From Martinezella tropici (GTDB lineage: Bacteria; Pseudomonadota; Alphaproteobacteria; Rhizobiales; Rhizobiaceae): a DNA stretch of 64,000 nt. Positions within the stretch are counted from its first letter, which is position 1. Every line of letters starts with the position of its first letter. The DNA is taken from the NCBI RefSeq assembly GCF_003287875.1, contig NZ_QMKK01000025.1, positions 255,501 through 319,500 on the forward strand, read 5' to 3'. Made by a program: the position numbers and the translations under genes. This document shows, piece by piece, positions 38,119 through 47,346 of the stretch. Under the pieces are notes generated by a model, which was not told the origin of the DNA, did no database searches, and was given only the letters and a program-made list of their open reading frames with translations.

Positions 38119-41100
38119 GTCTCGTCACCCGCCAATTCGTTCATTTCGGTGCTTGGCATGCCGCTGGTGCGGCCGACGATCCGGGCGCGCAGGCGCTCGA
38201 AAGCCAGATAGATCACCGGCGTCGTATAAAGCGTCAGGAGCTGCGAAAGCACGAGCCCGCCGATGATGGTGATCCCGAGCGGAATGCGCAGCTCGGCACC
38301 CGTGCCCTGCGCCAGCGCCAGCGGCAGGGCGCCGAAGAGCGCTGCCAGCGTCGTCATCATGATCGGCCGGAAACGCAGGATCGAGGCCTTGAGGATGGCC
38401 TCGCGCGGCTCGAGACCTTCCTTGCGCTCCGCTTCCAGCGCAAAGTCGATCATCATGATCGCGTTCTTCTTGACGATGCCCATCAGGAGCACGATGCCGA
38501 TCAGCGCGATGATCGACAGATCCTGCCCGAACAGCATCAGCGCCAGTAGGGCGCCGACACCGGCCGAAGGCAGCGTCGAAAGGATCGTAACGGGATGAAC
38601 GGCACTCTCATAGAGCAGGCCGAGCACGATGTAGATCGTCACGACCGCCGCCAGGATCAGCCAGGGCTCGCCGGCGAGTGACGAGGCGAATTCCTCGGCA
38701 TCGCCGGAATATTTGCGCTGAATATTGTCGGGCATGCCGATATTCAGCTCCGCCGCCTTGATCTCGGCGACGGCATCGCTGAGCGACGCACTCTTGGCGA
38801 GATCGAAGCTGAGCGTCACGGCCGGAAACTGCTCATCATGGCTGATGACCAGCGGCGCTGTCGTGAAGCTCGCCGTCGTGAAGGCGTTGAGCGGCACCTG
38901 CGTGTCGCTGGCGCCGGCGACATATAGCTTGTCGAGCGATTTCGGATCCGACTGGTATTCTGGTGCAGCCTCCAGAATGACGCGATACTGATTGGCCTGG
39001 CCGTAGATCGTCGCGATCTGACGCTGACCGAAGGCATCATTCAAAGTATCGCCGACGGCCTGCATCGAAACGCCGAGCCGCGAGGCGGTCTCACGGTCGA
39101 CATCGACGAAGATGCGGCCGCCGCCCATTTCGACTTCGGAGGCGACATCGATGAGCTTCGGGCTTTGCTGCAGACGCTGCGCCAGCTTTGCGGCCCAACC
39201 GACCACAGTCGCCGTATCCGTCGCCGTCAACGTGTACTGATAGGGCGCGCGGCTCGCCCGGGTGCTGATCGAGATGTCACGCACGCTCTGGAAGGTGACA
39301 TGGATGCCCGGCATGCCGGCGACCTCTTCGCGCATGCGGTCGATAATCTGATCGGCGGAAGCGTCACGCTGGTTCCTCGGCTTCAGCACAAGGCTGAGAT
39401 TGCCCGTGTTCAGTGTCAGATTGCTGGCGCTGGTGCCGATGACGGAGACGACGCCACTGACATCGGGATCCTTGCGCAGCCGGCCGGCGACATCGGCCTG
39501 TATCTGCTTCATCGTTTCGAAAGACGTGGTTGGCTCGGCCTCGATGACGGCGGTGATCAACCCCGTATCCTGAGCCGGCAGAAAACCCTTGGGGATGACG
39601 ACATAGAGCGCGATCGTCGCGGCCAGCGTCACGACCGTGATCATGAGCATCAGGGCGCTGCGATCCACCGTCCAGACGAGGCTGCGGCGATAGCCTTCGA
39701 TCAGCCACTCCGTAAAGCGATCGGCGCCGGCCAGGAAACCGCCCTGCCGCTCCTTGGGTTTGCGCAGGATACGCGCGCACATCATCGGGGTCAGCGTCAG
39801 CGAAACGACGGCCGACACGACGACGGCAATGGTCAGAGTCAGCGCGAATTCGCGGAACATGCGACCGACGATCCCGGTCATGAACAGCAGCGGGATAAAA
39901 ACAGCAACCAGCGAGACGGTCAGCGAAATGATGGTGAAACCGATCTCGCCGGCGCCCTTCAGCGCCGCCTGCATCGGGTTTTCACCTTCTTCTATGTGGC
40001 GAGCGATGTTCTCGATCATCACGATGGCGTCGTCGACGACGAAGCCGGTGCCGATCGTCAGCGCCATCAGCGAGAGATTGTCGAGGCTGAAGCCGGCAAA
40101 CCACATGACGCCGAAAGTGGCAATCAGCGACAGCGGCAGCGCGACGCCTGCAATGAAGGTCGCAGTCATCGTTCGTAAGAACAGCAGAACCACCAAGATG
40201 ACGAGGCCGATACTGATGACCAGCGTCCATTGTACATCATGGATCGAAGCCCGGATGGTCTCGGTGCGGTCATTGACGATATCGAGCGAAATGCCGGCCG
40301 GCATCGCCTGCTTCAGCTTCGGAAGCTGCTTCAGCACGTTCTCGACCGTCTGGATGACATTGGCGCCCGGCTGGCGCATGATGTCGAGAATGACCGCGGG
40401 CTGTCCCTGATACCAGGCACCGACGCGGTTGTTTTCCAGTCCTTCGACGACGGTTGCCACGTCCTTCAACTGCACGGGCGCGCTGTTGCGATAGGCGACG
40501 ATGACCGATTTGTAGACGTTCGGATCGACGATCTGGTCGTTGGCGGCAAGCGTGAAACTCTGCTGCGTGCCGTCGAGCGCACCCTTGGCGCCGGCGACGC
40601 TGGCATTGGTGATGGCGGTACGGATATCTTCAAGGGCCAGGCCATAGGAAGCGAGACGCGGCAGGTCCACCTGGATGCGGATGGCAGGCTTGACGCCGCC
40701 CTGGATGTTGACGTCGCCGACGCCTGAGACTTCGCTCAGGCGCTGCGCCATCATCGTATCGGCGAAATCGCTGAGCTCACGGATCGAATAGCTGTTGGAG
40801 CGTAGCGCCAGCGTCACGATCGGCGTATCCGCCGGGTTCACTTTCGAATAGGTCGGCGGATAGGGAAGCGTACGCGGCAAGGTCGAGCCGGCGGCATTGA
40901 TCGCCGCCTGCACATCCTGCGCGGCGCCATCGATATCCCGGCCGAGATCGAATTGCAGCGTGATCTGGCTGATGCCGAAGGCACTCGACGAAGTCATGGA
41001 GGCGAGCGACGGGATCTGGCCGAGCGGCCGCTCCAGGGGCGCGGTCACCAGCGCCGCCATCGTATCGGGATCGGCGCCTGGAAGCTGCGTCGTCACCTGG

Positions 41101-41234
41101 ATCGTCGGAAAATCGACTTGCGGCAGCGGCGCGACTGGCAGGAAGAGAAAGCCGAGAATGCCGCCCAGCAGCACGGCTACCCCGAGGAGCGAGGTGGCAA
41201 TGGGCCTGGAGATGAAGAGCGACGAAACGTTCAT
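38115..41234 (-). CDS. mdtB: RND efflux pump subunit, MdtB-like
   Basis: 1039 residues, RND fold, Asp pair in GFVVDDAIVMIENIARHI and the periplasmic porter domains of the Mdt/Mux branch. It overlaps the adaptor gene upstream and mdtC downstream by 4 bases each (ATGA), so all three are translationally coupled. Family members export bile salts, novobiocin, flavonoids and other aromatics; the local substrate is unknown. Confidence 0.9.
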   Translation of the reverse strand: MNVSSLFISRPIATSLLGVAVLLGGILGFLFLPVAPLPQVDFPTIQVTTQLPGADPDTMAALVTAPLERPLGQIPSLASMTSSSAFGISQITLQFDLGRDIDGAAQDVQAAINAAGSTLPRTLPYPPTYSKVNPADTPIVTLALRSNSYSIRELSDFADTMMAQRLSEVSGVGDVNIQGGVKPAIRIQVDLPRLASYGLALEDIRTAITNASVAGAKGALDGTQQSFTLAANDQIVDPNVYKSVIVAYRNSAPVQLKDVATVVEGLENNRVGAWYQGQPAVILDIMRQPGANVIQTVENVLKQLPKLKQAMPAGISLDIVNDRTETIRASIHDVQWTLVISIGLVILVVLLFLRTMTATFIAGVALPLSLIATFGVMWFAGFSLDNLSLMALTIGTGFVVDDAIVMIENIARHIEEGENPMQAALKGAGEIGFTIISLTVSLVAVFIPLLFMTGIVGRMFREFALTLTIAVVVSAVVSLTLTPMMCARILRKPKERQGGFLAGADRFTEWLIEGYRRSLVWTVDRSALMLMITVVTLAATIALYVVIPKGFLPAQDTGLITAVIEAEPTTSFETMKQIQADVAGRLRKDPDVSGVVSVIGTSASNLTLNTGNLSLVLKPRNQRDASADQIIDRMREEVAGMPGIHVTFQSVRDISISTRASRAPYQYTLTATDTATVVGWAAKLAQRLQQSPKLIDVASEVEMGGGRIFVDVDRETASRLGVSMQAVGDTLNDAFGQRQIATIYGQANQYRVILEAAPEYQSDPKSLDKLYVAGASDTQVPLNAFTTASFTTAPLVISHDEQFPAVTLSFDLAKSASLSDAVAEIKAAELNIGMPDNIQRKYSGDAEEFASSLAGEPWLILAAVVTIYIVLGLLYESAVHPVTILSTLPSAGVGALLALMLFGQDLSIIALIGIVLLMGIVKKNAIMMIDFALEAERKEGLEPREAILKASILRFRPIMMTTLAALFGALPLALAQGTGAELRIPLGITIIGGLVLSQLLTLYTTPVIYLAFERLRARIVGRTSGMPSTEMNELAGDET

Positions 41235-42694
41235 TGTTGCTGCGTCGGCGCGGCGGATGAATTGTTGGATACGGAGTTGCCACCCGTATCCGCGCCCTGC
41301 CCCTCACTCGCGGCAGGCTGACCGTCCTGACCGCGATGGCCACCTTGGCCGTTGTGCCGACGGTGCGGCCGCTCGCCGCCATTGCCGTTGTCCTGGCTCG
41401 TCTGCGGATCGTTCTCCGCAACGGGCTGTCCCTGATCCTTCGATGCAGGGGCATTTGGCGCCACTTCATCCGGATTGGCCGAAATCTGAACTTTCGACCC
41501 GTCCTGCAGCCGCGCGAAACCCGTGGTCACCACCTTGTCGCCGGGGGATACGCCCTCGGCGATGACGGCCTGCGTGTCGTCCTGCTGGCGTACCTTCACC
41601 GGCTTCATGGCAACGGTCTGGTCCTGGCTGACGATATAGACGAAGGTGCCGTTCGGCCCGCGCTGCACGGCGCCGCTTGGAATGACAGTGACGCCCTTCA
41701 GCGTCTCCACTAGCAGGCGGGCATTGACGAAAGCGCCCGGCCACAGCGCCAGCTTCTCGTTGGGGAAATTCGCCTTCAGCTTGACCGTGCCCGTGGTCGG
41801 GTCGACCTGGTTGTCGACCACCGCCAGCGTGCCATTGTCGACCACCGTCTGGCCATCGCTTCCCATGGCCTGCACAGCAAGCGTTCCGGCCGCGCTTGCC
41901 GCATTGATGCGGGCTAGCTGCTGCTGCGGAATGGAAAACAGTACGGAGATCGGCCGGATCTGCGACAGCGTCACGATGCCGGTCGCATCCGACGAGCTGA
42001 CGAGGTTGCCGACATCGACGTTGCGGATGCCTGTGCGCCCGTCGATGGGCGCCTTGATCGTCGTATAGTCCAGCGTTGCCTGCGCGCTTTCGATGGCTGC
42101 CACATCGACCTGGACCTGTGCCGTATACTGCGCCACCAGCGAGGTCTGGGTGTCGACCTGCTGCTGCGTGCCAGACGCGCTCTTCACCATCAGCTGAAAG
42201 CGGGCGAGATCGCGTTGAGCGCCGGCAAGCAGCGCTTCGTCCTGTGCCTTCTTGGCAACCGCCTGATCACGCTGGGCCTTGTAGACTCCATCGTCGATGC
42301 GGGCGATGACATCGCCCTTCTTGATATCCTGGCCTTCCACGAAATCAATTTCGACGATCTTGCCGCTGACCTGCGCCCGCACGGTGACGGTGTTCAACGC
42401 CTTTACCGAACCCACGCCATCGATATAGACGGGCACATCGGCGGTCTTAGCGTCGGCGGCCAGCACCGGAACAGGGCCGCTGAACTGTGAAAGGCTACGC
42501 CGCCCTCCGCCACCGCCTTGACTTCGTCCGCCGCCCCGGCGTTCGCCTTGCGCCTGCTCGGCTGGCGCTGCGGCATTCTGATAGCCGAGCAGCTTCTCCG
42601 CCGGGCCAAGCCAGCGATCGCGGGTCGCATAGGCGCCGTATCCAACCGCGCCGATGATCGCCAACCATACCGCGACCCGAAATGTCCGAGCCAT
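41231..42694 (-). CDS. mdtA: RND efflux periplasmic adaptor, MdtA-like
   Basis: 487 residues. An N-terminal membrane anchor (VAVWLAIIGAVGYGAYA, about 6-22) is followed by a Gly/Arg-rich linker and the adaptor domains (VSGKIVEIDFVEGQDIKKGD, LDYTTIKAPIDGRTG). The long C-terminal tail, about 80 residues rich in Gly, His, Gln and Asn, is low complexity and longer than in Escherichia coli MdtA. The ATG at 42694 has GAAGGAAGG upstream. First gene of the operon. Confidence 0.92.
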   Translation of the reverse strand: MARTFRVAVWLAIIGAVGYGAYATRDRWLGPAEKLLGYQNAAAPAEQAQGERRGGGRSQGGGGGRRSLSQFSGPVPVLAADAKTADVPVYIDGVGSVKALNTVTVRAQVSGKIVEIDFVEGQDIKKGDVIARIDDGVYKAQRDQAVAKKAQDEALLAGAQRDLARFQLMVKSASGTQQQVDTQTSLVAQYTAQVQVDVAAIESAQATLDYTTIKAPIDGRTGIRNVDVGNLVSSSDATGIVTLSQIRPISVLFSIPQQQLARINAASAAGTLAVQAMGSDGQTVVDNGTLAVVDNQVDPTTGTVKLKANFPNEKLALWPGAFVNARLLVETLKGVTVIPSGAVQRGPNGTFVYIVSQDQTVAMKPVKVRQQDDTQAVIAEGVSPGDKVVTTGFARLQDGSKVQISANPDEVAPNAPASKDQGQPVAENDPQTSQDNGNGGERPHRRHNGQGGHRGQDGQPAASEGQGADTGGNSVSNNSSAAPTQQQ

Positions 42695-42823
42695 CAACAC
42701 ACCTTCCTTCAAAACCTTCGGCGATCTGCGATCGCCGATAAGATGGCGCGACTCTAGCTTGCATCGAGCCGCTTAGGAATTTGGTATGGCCATTAAATTT
42801 TGTCCATTTTAGCGCGACTTAGC

Positions 42824-42838
42824 GTAACAAACTGTTAC
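42824..42838. promoter_or_regulatory. palindromic operator candidate upstream of mdtABC
   Basis: GTAACA-AAC-TGTTAC, a perfect 6+3+6 palindrome in the gap between mdtA and the DUF1612 gene, about 130 bases before the mdtA start. It resembles TetR/AcrR-type sites. No TetR gene adjoins this operon, so the regulator would act in trans. Confidence 0.5.
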
Positions 42839-42905
42839 ATTAGACAAAAACCAGGGTTGTAGTTGCAAGGACGAGATATGCCCACGTGTTGGCCGGTTGA
42901 ACCGG

Positions 42906-44015
42906 TCAAAGCACGCCCCAGCCGCGATAACGCCCGCGACCTGTCATCTCGCGCAAGCCGAGTTCGGCCACCAGATTGAGCGCGCCTCTCGAGGTAACAC
43001 CGACATGCCGTGCGATCATCTTCGCCGAAACAATCGGTCGCGACAGCACGATATCGATGACCTCCGGCAGGCTGCTGTTCGAGCGCCGGTCCTTGAGCCT
43101 CAATTCCATCTGCAGCTTGGCGAGCGACAGACGGTCGAGCTCCTTCAGGCCCGATTCGGCCGAAAGCGCCATGGCCTCCAGAAAGGCCGTCAGGCGCGTG
43201 ATGCGGTCCGACGCGCGCCGCCGATCGTGCCGGACCGCTTTCAGGCCGACATTCAGGCAGAAGAGATGTGAGGTGATCTTGCCGCGGCTGCGCAGATAGG
43301 CACTCGCCAGCAAGCCGCCAAGCCAGTGCTGCCGGCGCAGCGGTTCGATCCGCTCCCAGGCGTCGAAAAGCACGGCAGCACCAAGAACCGGCGGCAGCCG
43401 ATCCGCATCGCGAAGGGTGGCGCGCCAGTGCTCCAGTCGCTCGTCTTCATCCCAATCCTCGTCGCGAACGAGCGCAAGCGGATCATGGACATCGACCGTC
43501 GCCGGCCGGGCTTCCGGGACACCGCCATTTAGGACCTTGTCAGATCGGGCGAGAATGGCGTCGATCTCGGCAAAATCGACGCCGAAATCGTCATCCTCAT
43601 CCTCCGACACCTCGGGCTCCGATGCTTCGGCAAGTGTCGGACGCACCACGATCGCCTCGTCGGCCTCCCCCGCGTCACCACGCAGGACCGCAAGGCCGGT
43701 CGCCTCAAGTCCCCAGGAAGGATCGGCGGTCCAAAGACGGCGTCTCGTCCGCAGCACGGCGTGAGCGATGGTCAATTCATGGGTCGGCGTGCGTGTATCC
43801 ATGCGCGCATCGTGCAGGACCAGATCCTCCACATGCACCAGCTCACCGCTAACCCAGAGGGCACCCGCGGCATCGAAAAAATGCCCGCGCTCGCGAAAAC
43901 CGTCCGCCACGGCATGCCGCAGAACGCGCTCGTCCAGACGCGCCAGCATGTCTTCCGCCTTGATGATGGCGGGCAGAAGTGTCGGAATCGGGAGCGTGGT
44001 CAAATCATATCGCAT
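42906..44015 (-). CDS. DUF1612 / helix-turn-helix protein (RHE_PE00001-like family)
   Basis: 369 residues that resemble the rhizobial DUF1612 plus C-terminal HTH family. The N-terminus is MRYDLTTLPIPTLLPAIIKAE, an acidic linker lies at about 128-150, and the C-terminal 60 residues form the predicted DNA-binding part (SAKMIARHVGVTSRGALNLV). The family is common on rhizobial plasmids; its targets are not known to me. It stands alone between the mdt operon and actP, so it may be an insertion into the core chromosome. Confidence 0.8.
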   Translation of the reverse strand: MRYDLTTLPIPTLLPAIIKAEDMLARLDERVLRHAVADGFRERGHFFDAAGALWVSGELVHVEDLVLHDARMDTRTPTHELTIAHAVLRTRRRLWTADPSWGLEATGLAVLRGDAGEADEAIVVRPTLAEASEPEVSEDEDDDFGVDFAEIDAILARSDKVLNGGVPEARPATVDVHDPLALVRDEDWDEDERLEHWRATLRDADRLPPVLGAAVLFDAWERIEPLRRQHWLGGLLASAYLRSRGKITSHLFCLNVGLKAVRHDRRRASDRITRLTAFLEAMALSAESGLKELDRLSLAKLQMELRLKDRRSNSSLPEVIDIVLSRPIVSAKMIARHVGVTSRGALNLVAELGLREMTGRGRYRGWGVL

Positions 44016-44120
44016 TGGAATCGCTTTATTGAATCGGCCTTACGGAACTTATCACCGCCCTGTGTGATGCGATAGGAAAGGAGTTCTGTGAACTGTGGAC
44101 GACAATCACTATTTTTCATC

Positions 44121-44151
44121 TTGACCTTCCAGTAACAGGAAGGTTCATAAA
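44121..44151 (+). promoter_or_regulatory. CueR/HmrR-type copper promoter of actP
   Basis: TTGACC (44121-44126), a 19-base spacer and CATAAA (44146-44151). Inside the spacer is the perfect dyad ACCTTCC-N7-GGAAGGT (44124-44144). The over-long 19-base spacer with a central dyad is the hallmark of promoters that MerR-family Cu(I) sensors untwist. Confidence 0.92.
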
Positions 44152-44188
44152 CCTATCCAACGTCCGATTCCGGGCAATGGAGTTTGAT

Positions 44189-46693
44189 ATGACATTGCAT
44201 GACGAACATGATCACAGCCATCACGGCCATGGTCATCACCATCATCACGATCACCCGCAAGAGGCGGTGACACGCGATCCCGTCTGCGGCATGACGGTCG
44301 ATCCGAACGCTGGCAAACCATCGCTGGACTATCAAGGCCGCACCTTCCATTTCTGCTGCAATGGCTGCCGCGCGAAGTTCGAGGCTGCGCCGGAAAGCTA
44401 TCTCACCGCCAACGATCCCGTCTGCGGCATGACGGTCGACCGCGCCACGGCGCCCCATTTCCTGAAGCACGAGGGCGAGAAATTCTATTTCTGCTCGGCC
44501 GGCTGCAGGACAAAGTTCGAGGCGGATCCATCGGCCTACCTCAACGGCAACAAGCCTGCACCGAAGCCGGTACCGAAGGGCACGCTCTATACCTGCCCGA
44601 TGCACCCCGAAGTCGTCAGCGACCATCCCGGCGATTGCCCGAAATGCGGCATGGCCCTGGAGCCCATGGGCGTGCCCTCGGTCGATGAAGGCCCGAACCC
44701 GGAATTGATCGATTTCACGCGCCGTCTCTGGATCAGTGCCGCGCTGTCGCTGCCGCTGCTCATCATCAGCATGGGTCCGATGATCGGCCTACCCATCCGT
44801 GATTGGATCGGAGAACCGATCGCCACATGGTTCGAACTCGTGCTTGCGACGCCGGTCGTGCTGTGGGCGGCCCTGCCCTTCTTCCGCCGTGCCTGGAACT
44901 CGCTCGTCAACAGAAGCCCGAATATGTGGACGCTAATCGGCCTCGGCGTCGGCACCGCCTATGTTTATAGCGTCATCGCCACGCTTGCCCCCGGCCTGTT
45001 TCCGATGAGCTTCCGCGGGCATAGCGAGAGCGTGCCCGTCTATTTCGAGGCAGCTTCCGTCATCGTTGCGCTGGTCTTCGTCGGTCAGGTGCTGGAACTA
45101 AAGGCCCGCGAACGCACCGGCTCGGCCATCCGCGCGCTTCTCGACCTCGCGCCGAAAACGGCGAGGCGCATCGGCGCCGACGGCAGCGAAACCGATGTGC
45201 CCGTCGACGAAATCCAGGCCGGCGACCGGCTGCGTGTGCGCCCCGGCGAGCGCATCCCCGTGGACGGCTCCGTCATCGAGGGCCAATCCACCGTCGATGA
45301 ATCGATGATCACAGGCGAGCCCCTGCCGGTCGAAAAGGCTAAGGGTGATGCTTTGACCGGCGGGACGATCAACAGGAACGGCACGCTCATCATGCAGGCC
45401 GAGAAGGTCGGCGCCGAGACGACGCTGTCACGCATCGTCGAGCTCGTTGCCAAGGCGCAGCGCTCGCGCGCACCGATCCAGACGATGGTCGACCGCGTCT
45501 CCGCCGTCTTCGTGCCAGCCGTCGTCGCGGCCGCTATCATCGCCTTCGCCGTATGGGCCTTTGTCGGGCCGGAGCCGCGGCTGGCGCATGCGCTGCTTGC
45601 CGCCGTCGCCGTGCTGATCATCGCCTGCCCCTGCGCGCTAGGCCTGGCAACGCCGATGTCCATCATGATCGCCACCGGGCGCGGCGCCCATGAGGGCGTG
45701 CTGGTGCGCGATGCCGAGGCGCTGGAACGCTTTGCGAAAGTGGACACATTGATCGTCGACAAGACCGGCACGCTGACCGAGGGCAAGCCGAACCTGACCG
45801 ACATCGTCACCGCGCCAGGTACCGATGAAGCCAGCCTCCTCTCGCTCGCCGCCAGCCTGGAGCGCGGCTCCGAGCACCCGCTGGCGGAGGCGATCGTTGC
45901 CGGCGCCGAGGCGCGGGGAGCGCATTTCGTCGACATTTCCGGCTTCTCGGCAGTGACCGGCAAGGGCGTCGAGGGCCGCACCGGCGAAACCGCGATCGCG
46001 CTCGGCAATGCCGCGATGATGACCGATCTTGGCGTTTCGGCTAACTCCCTGAAGGCCGAGACCGAACGCCTGCGCGGCGAAGGCAAGACCGTGATGTTCG
46101 TCGCCATCGACAGGAAGCTGGCCGGCCTTGTCGCTGTCGCCGATCGGATCAAGCCGACCACGGCCGCCGCGATCAAGGCGCTGCATGAGAGTGGCTTGAA
46201 GATCGTCATGGCGACGGGCGATAACGGCAAGACCGCCGCCGCCGTCGCGAAGCAGCTTGGCATCGACGAGGTGCGCGCCGACATGCTGCCGGAAGGCAAG
46301 AAGGCGCTGATCGACGAACTGCGGGCCAAGGGCAGCATCGTTGCCATGGCCGGCGACGGCGTCAATGATGCTCCGGCACTTGCATCAGCCGATGTCGGCA
46401 TCGCCATGGGCACCGGCGCCGACGTCGCCATGGAAAGCGCCGGCATTACGCTGGTGAAGGGCGATCTCAACGGCATCGTGCGGGCGCGCCATCTGTCGGA
46501 GGCGACCATCCGTAACATCAAGCAGAACCTTGCCTTCGCCTTCGGTTACAACGCGCTCGGCGTGCCGCTGGCAGCCGGCGTGCTCTACCCGGTCTTCGGC
46601 CTGCTTCTGTCGCCGATGATCGCGGCAGCCGCCATGAGCCTGTCCTCGGTCTCAGTCATCGGCAATGCGCTGAGGCTGCGGCTGGCGAAATAG
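44189..46693 (+). CDS. actP: copper-exporting P1B-type ATPase
   Basis: 834 residues. The N-terminus has a His-rich stretch (about 9-22), two YHS domains (DPVCGM at 30-35 and 76-81) and a heavy-metal-binding CPMHPEV segment (136-142); no GMTCxxC HMA domain is seen. The core carries the CPC metal motif (C480, C482), the phosphorylation site DKTGTLTEG and the SEHPLAEA P1B signature. Exports Cu(I) from cytoplasm to periplasm. I chose ATG 44189 with GGAG 6 bases upstream; ATG 44177 is the alternative. Followed after 10 bases by hmrR. Confidence 0.95.
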   Translation: MTLHDEHDHSHHGHGHHHHHDHPQEAVTRDPVCGMTVDPNAGKPSLDYQGRTFHFCCNGCRAKFEAAPESYLTANDPVCGMTVDRATAPHFLKHEGEKFYFCSAGCRTKFEADPSAYLNGNKPAPKPVPKGTLYTCPMHPEVVSDHPGDCPKCGMALEPMGVPSVDEGPNPELIDFTRRLWISAALSLPLLIISMGPMIGLPIRDWIGEPIATWFELVLATPVVLWAALPFFRRAWNSLVNRSPNMWTLIGLGVGTAYVYSVIATLAPGLFPMSFRGHSESVPVYFEAASVIVALVFVGQVLELKARERTGSAIRALLDLAPKTARRIGADGSETDVPVDEIQAGDRLRVRPGERIPVDGSVIEGQSTVDESMITGEPLPVEKAKGDALTGGTINRNGTLIMQAEKVGAETTLSRIVELVAKAQRSRAPIQTMVDRVSAVFVPAVVAAAIIAFAVWAFVGPEPRLAHALLAAVAVLIIACPCALGLATPMSIMIATGRGAHEGVLVRDAEALERFAKVDTLIVDKTGTLTEGKPNLTDIVTAPGTDEASLLSLAASLERGSEHPLAEAIVAGAEARGAHFVDISGFSAVTGKGVEGRTGETAIALGNAAMMTDLGVSANSLKAETERLRGEGKTVMFVAIDRKLAGLVAVADRIKPTTAAAIKALHESGLKIVMATGDNGKTAAAVAKQLGIDEVRADMLPEGKKALIDELRAKGSIVAMAGDGVNDAPALASADVGIAMGTGADVAMESAGITLVKGDLNGIVRARHLSEATIRNIKQNLAFAFGYNALGVPLAAGVLYPVFGLLLSPMIAAAAMSLSSVSVIGNALRLRLAK

Positions 46694-46703
46694 GAGAACA
46701 AAA

Positions 46704-47090
46704 ATGAATATCGGCGAAGCATCGGGCCGCTCCGGCCTGCCGGCCAAGACCATCCGCTACTACGAGGATATCGGCCTTATCCGCCCCGACCGCGGCGACA
46801 ATGGCTACCGCGATTATGGCGCCGATGACGTGCACAAGCTGCGCTTCCTGCACCGCTCGCGCAGCCTCGGCTTCTCGGTGGAGGAGTGCCGGCAGCTGCT
46901 GGCGCTCTACGAGGACAAGAGCCGCGCCAGCGCCGACGTCAAGGACATCGCCACCGCAAAACTCATCGAGATCGACCGCAAGATCCGGGAACTGACGGAG
47001 CTACGCCGCACGCTGGAACATCTCGTCCACGCCTGCCACGGCAATGAGCGGCCGGACTGCCCGATTTTGGAAGAGTTGTCGGAGGAGTGA
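46704..47090 (+). CDS. hmrR: MerR-family Cu(I)-responsive activator
   Basis: 128 residues. The MerR winged helix (IGEASGRSGLPAKTIRYYED) is followed by a dimerisation helix and a metal loop. C111 and C119 (CHGNERPDC) match the two Cu(I)-binding cysteines of CueR, and S76 in RASADVK matches CueR Ser77, the mark of +1 metal sensors. It activates the 19-base-spacer promoter upstream of actP and is likely co-transcribed with it. AGGAG precedes the start. Confidence 0.95.
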   Translation: MNIGEASGRSGLPAKTIRYYEDIGLIRPDRGDNGYRDYGADDVHKLRFLHRSRSLGFSVEECRQLLALYEDKSRASADVKDIATAKLIEIDRKIRELTELRRTLEHLVHACHGNERPDCPILEELSEE

Positions 47091-47143
47091 GGATGCCGCC
47101 TCGGCAGGTCAATCGAATGGCTTGATGTCGGAATGATGTGCCT

Positions 47144-47290
47144 GGCCCCTCACCCCAGCCCTCTCCCCGCAAGCGGGGCGAGGGAGCTCTTAAAGCACCC
47201 TGCGCGGCTCGACCCAAATGAGGAGGCTGGCTGTTTGCACGGTCGTCGCTTCTCCCCGCATCAGCGGGGAGAAGGTTGGGATGAGGGGCC
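47144..47290. repeat. nested inverted-repeat element (GGATGAGGGG hairpin family)
   Basis: Outer arms GGCCCCTCACCCCAGCC (47144-47160) and the near-complement at 47274-47290 (15 of 17 match) enclose two hairpins: CCCTCTCCCCGC/GCGGGGCGAGGG (47159-47184, one mismatch) and CTTCTCCCCGC/GCGGGGAGAAG (47249-47274, perfect). The second matches the pair at 24291-24425. Sits between convergent genes. Confidence 0.75.
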
Positions 47291-47346
47291 ATGCCCACGG
47301 CGGCGGCATCAATAGGCATGCCTGACCAGTCTCCATATCACTCCAG

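Noticed and set aside
45085..46521. 478-codon minus-strand frame opposite actP
   Set aside because: Ser/Ala/Thr-rich shadow; the actP frame carries all P-type ATPase motifs.
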